This document shows positions 8,263 through 16,233 of a stretch of DNA of 64,000 nt, in pieces (positions within the stretch are counted from its first letter, which is position 1; every line of letters begins with the position of its first letter). A program made the translations under genes and the position numbers. Origin of the DNA: Pseudomonas sp. BSw22131 (GTDB lineage: Bacteria; Pseudomonadota; Gammaproteobacteria; Pseudomonadales; Pseudomonadaceae); NCBI RefSeq assembly GCF_026810445.1, contig NZ_CP113949.1, positions 310,001-374,000 on the forward strand. The letters are read 5' to 3'. The notes below the pieces were generated by a model that was not told the DNA's origin, made no database searches, and saw nothing but the letters and a program-made list of their open reading frames with translations.

Positions 8263-9582
8263 ATGTACATAAAAGACGATCCGTTGGCCTTGGTGCCAGG
8301 CGCTCCTTGCGGCACTCAGTTCATGGGGCGCTCAATTGGCGGTGTGCCCGAGCCGCTGGGGCCTGTTGAATCAATGGAGCCTCTGTCGCTCCCGGTTGCG
8401 CCGTTGCTCGAAAGTCGGGCATGGGGGCTCAATCCCATCGAGGCGGCAGCAGGGCCATTACTGACGTTGCTCGCCCGTTTGCGCAGTACGTCTACGCATG
8501 CGGCACCGGCCAGTTTGCGCGCCCAATTGCTGGCGTATTTACGCCAGTTCGAAGAGCGGGCTCAGGCGAACGGCGTGGTGCGCAACGATGTGCTGCTGGC
8601 GCGCTACATCCTGTGCTCTGCCCTTGATGAAGCGGTGTTGAGTACCCCTTGGGGCAGCGCTGGCGACTGGTCGAAGCAGAGCTTGCTGATCACGGTGCAT
8701 AACGAAGCCTGGGGCGGCGAAAAGATTTTTCAGTTGCTCGATCACTGCCTGCAGAGCCCGCATGAGCGCCTGCACTTGATGGAGCTGCTTTACCTGTGTT
8801 TGTGCCTGGGCTTCGAAGGTCGTTATCGGGTTATGAACGATGGCCGCAGTCAGCTCGAGGCATTGCGTGAGCGCACCAGCGCAGCCATTCGCACCGCTCG
8901 GGGTGAGCACGAGCGTGAGCTGTCGCCGCGTTGGCGTGGCGTCACAATCGTGTGGCAAGGGCTGTCTCGAGGGACTGCTCCGTGGGCAGGTTTTGCCGCC
9001 GCACTGGCGTTTCTGCTGATGCTCCTGTTGGGTCTACGCATGATGCTGGCGCCCGATGCACAGGCGGTTTTCGACAGGATCCATGCGCTCGGTGAATCGA
9101 CGTTTCAGCCGTTCGAGCGTGCCGAAAAGCCGAAAATGATTGAATCGCCAAGGTTGGCAGGCCTTCTAGCTGACGACATCAAAGCCAATCGCGTCAGCGT
9201 TCAAGACACGCCGGGGCGATCTGTCGTGACGCTTCGTGGTGACCAGATGTTTGTGTCTGGCAGCGCCACTGTGATCGATGAACTCCAGCCGCTGATGCAG
9301 CGAATCGCCCAGGCGCTTCGCCGGGTGAAAGGCCAGGTGCGCGTTACCGGTCACAGCGATAACCATCCCATTTCCAGTCCGAGGTTTCCGTCCAATTGGG
9401 CATTGTCCCAAGCTCGTGCATCTCAGGTGCAACAGATCCTCATGGTGCAAACCGGTCAGCCGGATCGCTTCACTTCAGAGGGCCGAAGCGACACCGAACC
9501 TGTTGCATCGAACGACAATTCGGCAGGACGGGCGAAGAATCGACGGGTTGAAATCACAGTCATGGCGGAGGAGGTCGAGTGA
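8263..9582 (+). CDS. tssL: Type VI secretion membrane protein TssL with OmpA-like domain
   Basis: TssL (DotU) is an inner-membrane part of the TssJLM complex. Residues about 45-225 form the cytoplasmic DotU domain (NGVVRNDVLLARYILCSALDE, then the EMLYLCLCLGFEGRY-like stretch). One membrane helix follows near residues 242-265 (FAAALAFLLMLLLGLRMML). The C-terminal 150 residues form an OmpA/MotB-type peptidoglycan-binding domain (VTGHSDNHPI, GRSDTEPVASN, NRRVEITV). This makes it the evolved or extended TssL type that anchors the machine to peptidoglycan directly. Its stop overlaps the GTG start of tssM by 4 bp. Confidence 0.95.
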   Translation: MYIKDDPLALVPGAPCGTQFMGRSIGGVPEPLGPVESMEPLSLPVAPLLESRAWGLNPIEAAAGPLLTLLARLRSTSTHAAPASLRAQLLAYLRQFEERAQANGVVRNDVLLARYILCSALDEAVLSTPWGSAGDWSKQSLLITVHNEAWGGEKIFQLLDHCLQSPHERLHLMELLYLCLCLGFEGRYRVMNDGRSQLEALRERTSAAIRTARGEHERELSPRWRGVTIVWQGLSRGTAPWAGFAAALAFLLMLLLGLRMMLAPDAQAVFDRIHALGESTFQPFERAEKPKMIESPRLAGLLADDIKANRVSVQDTPGRSVVTLRGDQMFVSGSATVIDELQPLMQRIAQALRRVKGQVRVTGHSDNHPISSPRFPSNWALSQARASQVQQILMVQTGQPDRFTSEGRSDTEPVASNDNSAGRAKNRRVEITVMAEEVE

Positions 9583-12500
9583 GGGCGTTTGGGGGAGTTT
9601 TCGTTCGGTGGGTGTTGCCGGTCACTGGGTTAATCGCGCTGAGCCTGATCATCTGGTTCATCGGCCCGCTGTTTCAGATGCTGGTGCCGGATGTGCGACG
9701 GTGGGCATTGATTTGCCTGCTGTTGGGCATGTGGATGGTCTACGTGTTGTGGCGTCTGGTTCGAGGCCGTCGGCGCGCTGCGCAAGAAGCGTCCAGTCGG
9801 CTGGCTGAGGTGGCAGAGAATCCAGTCAATGCGGCTATCGCCAGTGAGTTGGCGAGATTGCGCCAACACATGGCGCATGCACAGCAGACGTTGAAAAAGA
9901 TGCAGCTGGGCGGTGACAGGCAATGCAGATCGTACCCATTGCCTTGGTATGTCCTCATTGGACCGCCGAGCGCCGGCAAGACCGCCGCGCTGATCAATTC
10001 CGGGCTGGACTTCCCTCTGGCTGTGCAATGGGAGGAGGGAGCAGATCGAGGCCATGGTGGTACACGCAGCTGTGACTGGTGGTTTACCGATCAGGCGGTG
10101 TTGCTGGATACGGTAGGGCGTTACACGACTCAGGACAACCATGCGCACGTCGACAAAGCGGCCTGGCTGGGCTTGTTGGACCTACTTAAACGCAAGCGCT
10201 CGCGACGCCCCCTCGACGGCATGTTCATTGCCATCAGTGTGTCCGACATGCTCTTGGGCCGCGACGCAGAACGTGTCGCTCAGGCGGCGGCAATTCGCGC
10301 ACGCATTCAAGAGCTGTACAGCCAGCTCGGCGTGCGCGTACCAATCTACGTGACGCTTACAAAACTGGATCTGTTGCCAGGGTTTGTCGCTTTTTTCGAA
10401 GGGCTAAGTAAAGAGGAGCGCGCGCAAGTCTGGGGCATGACGTTTGCTCTGGCAGACTCCCGGCAGAGCGAGGGCCCGCTGGCCGACTTCGGCGACGAAT
10501 TCACGTGCCTTGAGCATCGTCTGAATGCCCGTCTGGTCGAGCGTTTGCAGCAAGAGCGTGATCCCGCACGAAGAGAGTTGATCTACGGGTTCCCTCAACA
10601 TTTCGCTGCGCTCAAACCCACGCTGGAAAGCTTTCTGACTGCAGTGTTCAAACCCAATGCCTTTGAAGACAGAGCCTTGCTACGCGGCGTGTACTTTACC
10701 AGCGCTGCGCAAGATGGCAGTCCCGTGGACGGTCTGATCGGCGCCATGGTAAGCAGCATGAATCTGGACCGTCAGCATTCGGCCCCGCAGACCATAACCG
10801 GGCGCAGTTACTTCATCGAACAGCTGTTCACCGGCGTTGCGTTCAAAGAGCGCGCGCTGGTCGGCTGCAGCCCAGAGATCGAGCGCCGGCGCATCTGGCT
10901 GGCTCGTGGGGCATTGGCCGCGACGGTTGCTGTCGTGATGCTCGTGACTTCGCTTTGGTGGGTGAGCTTTCGGGCCAATCAGGCGTACATCGAGCAAGTT
11001 GATGAGAGGATCGCGCCGCTGGCTTTGCGTGTTGCACAACTGACTTCTGCTCAACGTGACGTTCTGTCAGCGCTCCCTCTGCTGGATGACGCCCGTCAGT
11101 TGGCCAGTCATCCGCCCGGATGGGCCCAAGGCCTGGGCGTGTATCAAGGCGAGATGCTGGAGAGCGAGGGCCTGGCTGTTTACCGCAAGCTGCTGATAGC
11201 CACCTTTGCGCCGCGCCTGATTGCGCGCATTGAAGAACAGCTGCACGCAGGGGGCACTCCGGACTTTTTATATGAGGGGCTGAAAGCGTATGTGATGTTC
11301 ACCGACAACGAGCATTACGACCCTGACTTCATCAACGCGTGGGTGCAACTGGACTGGGAGCAGAGTTTGCCTCCGGATTTGCCAGCGGATCAGCGGCAGT
11401 CGCTGTTGCGGCATCTGCACGCATTGCTCGAGCAGCACCCTCTCAGCGCCCGACTGGATGCGCCACTGATTCAGGACCTGCGCCGGCAACTGGGTCAGAT
11501 GCCTGTCGCGCAGCGAGTCTATGACAGGATCAAACGTCAGCCGCTGCCTGAAGGCGTGCCTGACTTCAGAGTGACCGACGCCGCAGGCCGCGACGCCGCC
11601 TTGGTGTTTACCCGCAAAAGCGGCAAGCCTCTGGGCGAATCCCTGAGCGGGTTCTTCACGGTCAAGGGGTATCGCAACAGCTTTCTCGCAACCAGCCTGA
11701 GTCATGCATCGGTTCTGGCCGAGGAACACTGGGTATTGGGGCGCGACCCTGGCGACAAGCAGAGCGCTGCGAGTGTGGCGGCCGAGGTGCAGCGTCTTTA
11801 TTTCGAGGACTACCTGCGGCACTGGAACGCACTGCTGGCGGATATCGATTTTGTGCCGATCACCAGCGTTGCTCAGGCGGCAGATCTGCTACGCGTGCTC
11901 TCCGGCTCCGGATCGCCATTGAAAAAACTGCTGATCGCCACTGCCAGAGAAACCGACCTGCAACAAACCGACATACTGCCTGGGGAGCACGGCAATCAAG
12001 CTTCTGGGGACGTCGACCCACTCAAACAGCGCCTCGTTTCGATGCTGGGTCAGCAAGTACCTGCCAGCGCCCAACGTGTCGTCGCGGACGTCGATCCTGT
12101 CAGCCGGTACTTTCTGGACCTGAAGGAAATGCTGAGCAGCACGGGTGAAGATCCGGCTGCCATTGACGACCTCTTGGCAGACATTAACGCGCTTTACGTA
12201 CAGGTCAGCGCCATGGTGGGTGCCAGCGGCGATGCCCTGCTCGGCGAAGCGAAGCATCTGGCGACCGCTGCTGCGAGTCGCGTCAGTCTGAACGCCGAGC
12301 GTCAGCCGGCGCTGGTTCGGGACTTGGTGGGCGAGGTTGTGAAATCCACGACCAACAGCCTGGCGGGCGATGTGCGCGAGCAACTGAATGCGGCGTGGAC
12401 CAGCGAGGTGGTGAAGGTTTACCGCCAATCACTGAAGGGCCGATACCCTGTGTCTTCGGCCAGCACGCGGGAGGCAACGCTGGATGATTTCGGCCTGTTC

Positions 12501-13082
12501 TTCGGTGTGGGCGGGGTAATGGACAGCTATTTCCGGAAGTATCTGGAGCCCTACGTAAATACCTCTTCCGCAACATGGCATTGGCAGCCGGGCGCGGATC
12601 AAAAGCTTGGAATCGACGAAGCGGTGCTTCAGACCTTCCAGCGCGCCGCCGCGATTCGCGATGCGTACTTTCGTGCCGGCGGTATGCAGCCATTGGTACG
12701 CGTGGAGCTCAAACCCTTGGCGATGGATGCGTCCATCAATCAGGTGTCTCTGGACATTGATGGCCAACGCATCAGTTACGACCACGGCCCTGTTCGTCCT
12801 GTCGCCATGCAATGGCCAAACCCCGGCAATATTGGCGCGGTTCGTGTTTCTATTTCACCCCCCCTTGCGAGTGGGCGCTCAGCGCTGACGTTGGAGGGGC
12901 CATGGGCGTTATGGCGTCTGATTGATCAATCCGAAGTGGTGCCCGGCAGTTCACCCGACCGTTTCAATTTGCACATGAGGGTCGATGACGCACGGGTTTC
13001 CTTTGAGTTGCGCGCCGCCAGTGCCTTCAATCCGTTCAAGCGAAAAATAGTGCGCGGTTTCAGCCTGCCAGAGCGGTTATGA
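9579..13082 (+). CDS. tssM: Type VI secretion membrane protein TssM (IcmF)
   Basis: TssM spans the inner membrane and forms the periplasmic channel core of the T6SS with TssJ and TssL. The 1,167-residue protein has two N-terminal membrane helices (about residues 10-32 and 42-62). A cytoplasmic NTPase-like domain follows with Walker A GPPSAGKTAALINS near residue 128. A third helix lies near 445-465 (LAATVAVVMLVTSLWWVSF), and a long periplasmic region follows with the conserved IcmF-C part (GPWALWRLIDQ). Translation starts at GTG 9579, overlapping tssL as GTGA. It is the last T6SS gene of the rightward arm seen here. Confidence 0.95.
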   Translation: MRAFGGVFVRWVLPVTGLIALSLIIWFIGPLFQMLVPDVRRWALICLLLGMWMVYVLWRLVRGRRRAAQEASSRLAEVAENPVNAAIASELARLRQHMAHAQQTLKKMQLGGDRQCRSYPLPWYVLIGPPSAGKTAALINSGLDFPLAVQWEEGADRGHGGTRSCDWWFTDQAVLLDTVGRYTTQDNHAHVDKAAWLGLLDLLKRKRSRRPLDGMFIAISVSDMLLGRDAERVAQAAAIRARIQELYSQLGVRVPIYVTLTKLDLLPGFVAFFEGLSKEERAQVWGMTFALADSRQSEGPLADFGDEFTCLEHRLNARLVERLQQERDPARRELIYGFPQHFAALKPTLESFLTAVFKPNAFEDRALLRGVYFTSAAQDGSPVDGLIGAMVSSMNLDRQHSAPQTITGRSYFIEQLFTGVAFKERALVGCSPEIERRRIWLARGALAATVAVVMLVTSLWWVSFRANQAYIEQVDERIAPLALRVAQLTSAQRDVLSALPLLDDARQLASHPPGWAQGLGVYQGEMLESEGLAVYRKLLIATFAPRLIARIEEQLHAGGTPDFLYEGLKAYVMFTDNEHYDPDFINAWVQLDWEQSLPPDLPADQRQSLLRHLHALLEQHPLSARLDAPLIQDLRRQLGQMPVAQRVYDRIKRQPLPEGVPDFRVTDAAGRDAALVFTRKSGKPLGESLSGFFTVKGYRNSFLATSLSHASVLAEEHWVLGRDPGDKQSAASVAAEVQRLYFEDYLRHWNALLADIDFVPITSVAQAADLLRVLSGSGSPLKKLLIATARETDLQQTDILPGEHGNQASGDVDPLKQRLVSMLGQQVPASAQRVVADVDPVSRYFLDLKEMLSSTGEDPAAIDDLLADINALYVQVSAMVGASGDALLGEAKHLATAAASRVSLNAERQPALVRDLVGEVVKSTTNSLAGDVREQLNAAWTSEVVKVYRQSLKGRYPVSSASTREATLDDFGLFFGVGGVMDSYFRKYLEPYVNTSSATWHWQPGADQKLGIDEAVLQTFQRAAAIRDAYFRAGGMQPLVRVELKPLAMDASINQVSLDIDGQRISYDHGPVRPVAMQWPNPGNIGAVRVSISPPLASGRSALTLEGPWALWRLIDQSEVVPGSSPDRFNLHMRVDDARVSFELRAASAFNPFKRKIVRGFSLPERL

Positions 13083-13211
13083 GCCTGGCAGCCCCATCTC
13101 GGTTACCGCGTTTAATGCCATAAACCCGGTATCCTCCGTCGCTCATGCGGATTGCTCTCGACACGGTGGTCGTTGCCGAGGCGATCCGGACAGTTACAGC
13201 GGAGGACTCTC

Positions 13212-13673
13212 ATGCGCGTCTGGATTGATGCCGATGCCTGCCCAAAGGCTGCGAAGGATCAGGTCATCAAGTTTGCCCTCAAGCGGCAATTCGAGGTGGT
13301 GTTGGTGGCAGGCCAGAGTCAGATCAAGCCGACTTACGCCATTGTCAGATTGATCGTGGTGCCCAGCGGCCCGGATGCAGCCGATGACTATCTGGTAGAG
13401 CACGCGGTGCCGGGTGAACTGGTCATCTGCAGCGATGTGCCGTTGGCTGACCGGCTGGTGAAGAAGGGCGTGGCGGCGCTGGACCCGCGCGGGAAGGAGT
13501 TCGATGCGCAAAACATGGGTGATCGACTGGCGGTGCGCAATCTGTTCACTGACCTGCGTGAGCAGGGGCAAGTGGGCGGCGGGCAGGGCACTTACGGCGA
13601 CCGTGAAAAGCAGGCATTCGCCAACTCGCTGGACCGGATACTGACGCGCCTGGTGCGTGAGTTTCCGGGCTGA
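13212..13673 (+). CDS. YaiI/YqxD family protein (DUF188)
   Basis: This 153-residue protein belongs to the widespread UPF0178 (YaiI/YqxD) family, whose role is not established. The conserved N-terminus RVWIDADACPKAAKDQ carries the family's acidic DADACP motif. Later blocks ADDYLVEHAVPGELVICSDVPLA and GGGQGTYGDREKQAFANSLD are also family hallmarks, and the fold is related to PIN-like nucleases. The ATG at 13212 is preceded by GGAGGA; upstream in-frame codons would add a non-homologous leader. A strong hairpin follows about 50 bp later. Confidence 0.9.
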   Translation: MRVWIDADACPKAAKDQVIKFALKRQFEVVLVAGQSQIKPTYAIVRLIVVPSGPDAADDYLVEHAVPGELVICSDVPLADRLVKKGVAALDPRGKEFDAQNMGDRLAVRNLFTDLREQGQVGGGQGTYGDREKQAFANSLDRILTRLVREFPG

Positions 13674-13714
13674 TCGAGCAAGTCTCTCACTCATTTCAGG
13701 TCGTTACATACGCC

Positions 13715-13747
13715 CAAAAAAAGGCCCGAATCGCGTGATTCGGGCCT
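13715..13747. terminator. Rho-independent terminator, strongest for leftward transcription
   Basis: An 11-bp perfect stem (AGGCCCGAATC at 13722-13732, GATTCGGGCCT at 13737-13747) closes a GCGT loop. The A-run just left of it gives a U-run for minus-strand transcripts, while the plus-strand side has only GTGTTAA. It probably ends the DUF188 transcript and blocks readthrough from the right. Confidence 0.65.
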
Positions 13748-13905
13748 GTGTTAAGTAGCCTAGGACTGTGAGGCATGGTTTAAGTTCCTTTTCCAAAACA
13801 ATAACTTAGCGTTTTGTATACACGTCGTGCTACTCGTCGGAATTCGATTGTGACATTTCCTACATGATTGCAGGATCGCGGCGTCATCCCTACGAGAGTC
13901 CATAC

Positions 13906-14382
13906 ATGAAGTATTCCTCGATTCTGTTGTTGTCACTCACCCTGGCCACTGGTTTCGCTTCAGCTGGCGACAATGTGACTGCTGGTGTGGGCGGAGCATT
14001 GGGTGGGGTACTCGGTTCTGTTGTCGGCCAGCAAATTGGCGGCAGCACAGGTTCGGCCATTGGCGCCGGCCTGGGTGGTGCGGCAGGCGGCGCGGTAGGC
14101 GCGAATCGTCGCAATCGTACCGAAGCAGCGCTGGGCGGCGGTCTTGGCGCAGCGGGCGGTAACGTTATCGGCCGCAGCGTGGGCGGCAACACAGGCAGCC
14201 TGATTGGCGCAGCAGCCGGTGGTGGCGCAGGGGGTGCCTTGGGCAACTACATGGGCAATGAAAGCCGTCGTGATGACGACCGCAGCTACCGTGGCGACCG
14301 CCGCGACTATCGTCAAGGCCATGGCCCGCGCGGTCACGCTTATGGTCATCGCAAAAACGAACGCCACTGGCGCCATCGCTAA
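13906..14382 (+). CDS. Secreted glycine-zipper protein
   Basis: The 158-residue product has a Sec signal peptide (KYSSILLLSLTLATGFASA, cleavage after residue 20 or so). A glycine-zipper region follows at residues 25-115 with repeated GGALGGVLGSVVGQQIGG-like GxxxG motifs. The tail is basic and rich in Arg, His and Asp. Such proteins insert in or associate with the outer membrane; the exact job is unknown. The ATG at 13906 was chosen because the signal peptide begins there. GC-rich repetitive codons make both strands look open, but only this strand gives a sensible secreted protein. It appears monocistronic, with a hairpin behind it. Confidence 0.8.
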   Translation: MKYSSILLLSLTLATGFASAGDNVTAGVGGALGGVLGSVVGQQIGGSTGSAIGAGLGGAAGGAVGANRRNRTEAALGGGLGAAGGNVIGRSVGGNTGSLIGAAAGGGAGGALGNYMGNESRRDDDRSYRGDRRDYRQGHGPRGHAYGHRKNERHWRHR

Positions 14383-14413
14383 TCGTCGACGCTTGTCGTG
14401 ACTGCTTCAAACA

Positions 14414-14442
14414 CTGGCCGCCTTACGCGGCCAGCGTCGTTT
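14414..14442 (+). terminator. Terminator behind the glycine-zipper gene
   Basis: CTGGCCGC (14414-14421) and GCGGCCAG (14427-14434) form an 8-bp stem with a 5-base loop, followed by CGTCGTTTT. It sits between two converging genes and abuts the stop codon of the thioesterase gene on the other strand. Confidence 0.55.
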
Positions 14443-14868
14443 TCAGGCCATCAGTAACGCCATGGCCTCACGTAACGCACCGGGAATCGGCACTGGCTGA
14501 TTTGACGCCCGGTCCACGAACACATGCACGAACCGTCCTGCCGCGCAGGCGTCGTCCTCTCCCGCCTTGAACACTGCCAATTCGTATTGCACCGAGCTGT
14601 TGCCCAGCTTGCCGACGCGTAAGCCGACCTCGATCACCTCCGGGTACGCAATGGATGCGAAGTAATCACACGATGAACTGACCACAAACCCCACCACTGC
14701 GCCGTTATGAATATCCAGGCCGCCGCGCTCGATCAGGTAAGTATTCACGGCGCTGTCGAAGAAGCTGTAATAGGTCACGTTGTTCACATGGCCGTAGATG
14801 TCGTTGTCGTGCCAGCGTGTGGTGATGGTTTGGAAGTGCGGAAAATCGGCACGTTGTGGAGTTGTCAT
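14443..14868 (-). CDS. Hotdog-fold acyl-CoA thioesterase (YbgC/4HBT type)
   Basis: The 141-residue protein fits the 4-hydroxybenzoyl-CoA thioesterase family, which cleaves acyl-CoA thioesters. The signature TRWHDNDIYGHVNNVTYYSF near residues 14-33 carries the catalytic Asp (DND) and the HVNN motif. The rest matches the fold (FDSAVNTYLIERGG, FVVSSSCDYFASIAYPEVI). The ATG at 14868 puts the signature at its usual distance; longer upstream reading would add unrelated sequence. The substrate is unknown. It runs divergently from the broken protease gene to its right. Confidence 0.88.
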   Translation of the reverse strand: MTTPQRADFPHFQTITTRWHDNDIYGHVNNVTYYSFFDSAVNTYLIERGGLDIHNGAVVGFVVSSSCDYFASIAYPEVIEVGLRVGKLGNSSVQYELAVFKAGEDDACAAGRFVHVFVDRASNQPVPIPGALREAMALLMA

Positions 14869-15026
14869 CGTTAAGAGCTCTGCAAATGTAGTGAATGATC
14901 GGTGGCGCTCTGCATGGCACGTTTCGAGTCTCATTGCATCAATATATATGCAAGCCTCAAAAGCAGGTGAAACCACCACACTGCCGATCCACCCTCACTG
15001 CGCAGGAAGCGCGGTGGACTCATATC

Positions 15027-16171
15027 ATGCAGCTACCCGTATACGAATTCCCCCCATACAGTTGCAAGCTGAAAACGCCCGAGACAGCGAATTACCTGAG
15101 CCTGGCAGCGCTAATGTTTCCGCTGTTGCTGACGGGCTACATCACCCCCGCAAAGCAAGTTCCGACCCCCTCAGAGGCCGTGAAGATAGCCGAGTTTGAA
15201 ACGGACGAATACAAGGCTCAAAAGGATCTTTCCATCATCAAAGCCTCAACGCTTTACGCTCTCGGGGGGACCGGCCAGGGTGTGACCGTGGCGGTTATCG
15301 ACTCGGGCTTGAATGCCACGCTTTGAGAGTTCAGCGGCCGAGTAGCAGATCCCTGATACGACTTCATGCGCAAAGTCCCCTGCACAATTGACAAGAAAGG
15401 CCATGGAACCGCTATGGCAGGCATCATCGCCGCCAACAAGAACGGTGAGGTTATCCATGGCGTTGCCTACAACGCACAGATTATTCCGATGCGCTTCGGG
15501 GATAACGATGAGCCGTTTTTCTTCGGCGACGAGATAGCCCAATCATGGAAGTTGAGCTTCGACGCAGGCGCGAAATCATCAACAACTCGTGGGCAAATTC
15601 GATTCCTGCCACTGAAGTGACTGAGGCGCGTTACAAACAGGTCATGCCGGCGTCACTTGCAATGGCTCGGGATCTGGTCCGGGAAGGGGCCGTTTTTGTC
15701 TTCCCGACGGGTAACGAACTCAAACGCCAACCCTTGGCCGAGCCTGGTCTGCCTTACGCTCTCCCCGAGCTGGAAACTGGATGGCTGGCAGTGGTTGCGC
15801 TCAACAATGACGGCACATTAGTCAACGACAAGTCCAATTATTGTGCAGTCGCCGAGAACGGGTGCATGGCAGCCCCTGGGGCCGATGGCGGCAAGGGTCG
15901 TGGTCTGGCGACCACGGGTAAAGAACGTGAATTGACCGATACCGCAGGCACGTCGCCTGCTACTGCGATTGTCAGCGGTGCACTGGCCGCGATGCAGAGT
16001 CTTTACCCTCAGGCAAGCACTCAGCAGTTGCGCGCAATATTGCTGACAACCGCAAACCGCACCGGGGTTTTCGCCAACAGTGAGGCGTACGGTCAAGGTG
16101 TGCTGGATCTTGACGCTGCTGCTGCCGAAGCGAACAGGCAGTTCGCCAAAGCAGAGGGCGGCGACTCTTGA
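15027..16171 (+). pseudogene. S8 (subtilisin-family) serine protease, inactivated
   Basis: Three separated pieces rebuild one S8 protease. The first frame (ATG 15027) reaches the catalytic Asp block (VTVAVIDSGLNATL) and hits TGA at 15324-15326. The same frame continues through a second TGA (15354-15356) into the His block (KKGHGTAMAGIIAANKNG). Near 15570 the frame changes, consistent with loss of one base just before EIINNSWANS. It then runs to the Ser block (TAGTSPATAIVSGALAAMQ) and stops at 16171. The catalytic triad is still recognisable, so decay is recent. The hydrophobic stretch LAALMFPLLLTGY near the N-terminus may be a signal segment. No autotransporter domain follows, though many pseudomonad homologues have one. 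Confidence 0.85.
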
Positions 16172-16186
16172 GTGTCTGATTCCTGA

Positions 16187-16220
16187 GCTGTGGCGGCGAA
16201 TACGAGGGTGCCGCCACAGC
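16187..16220. terminator. Perfect inverted repeat between convergent genes
   Basis: GCTGTGGCGGC (16187-16197) and GCCGCCACAGC (16210-16220) form an 11-bp perfect stem with a 12-base loop. It lies between the ends of the broken protease and the RecQ-family gene. No T-run follows on either strand, so it may act as a weak bidirectional terminator or mRNA 3' stabiliser. Confidence 0.4.
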
Positions 16221-16233
16221 CCGATCGGATATC

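Noticed and set aside
13890-14376. Open frames antisense to the glycine-zipper gene
   Set aside because: Gly/Ala-rich repeats leave all frames open; only the plus-strand frame gives a signal peptide plus glycine zippers.
15324-15356. TGA codons in the S8 protease as selenocysteine codons
   Set aside because: No selenocysteine insertion-like hairpin was evident, the positions are not Cys sites in the family, and a separate frameshift already inactivates the gene.
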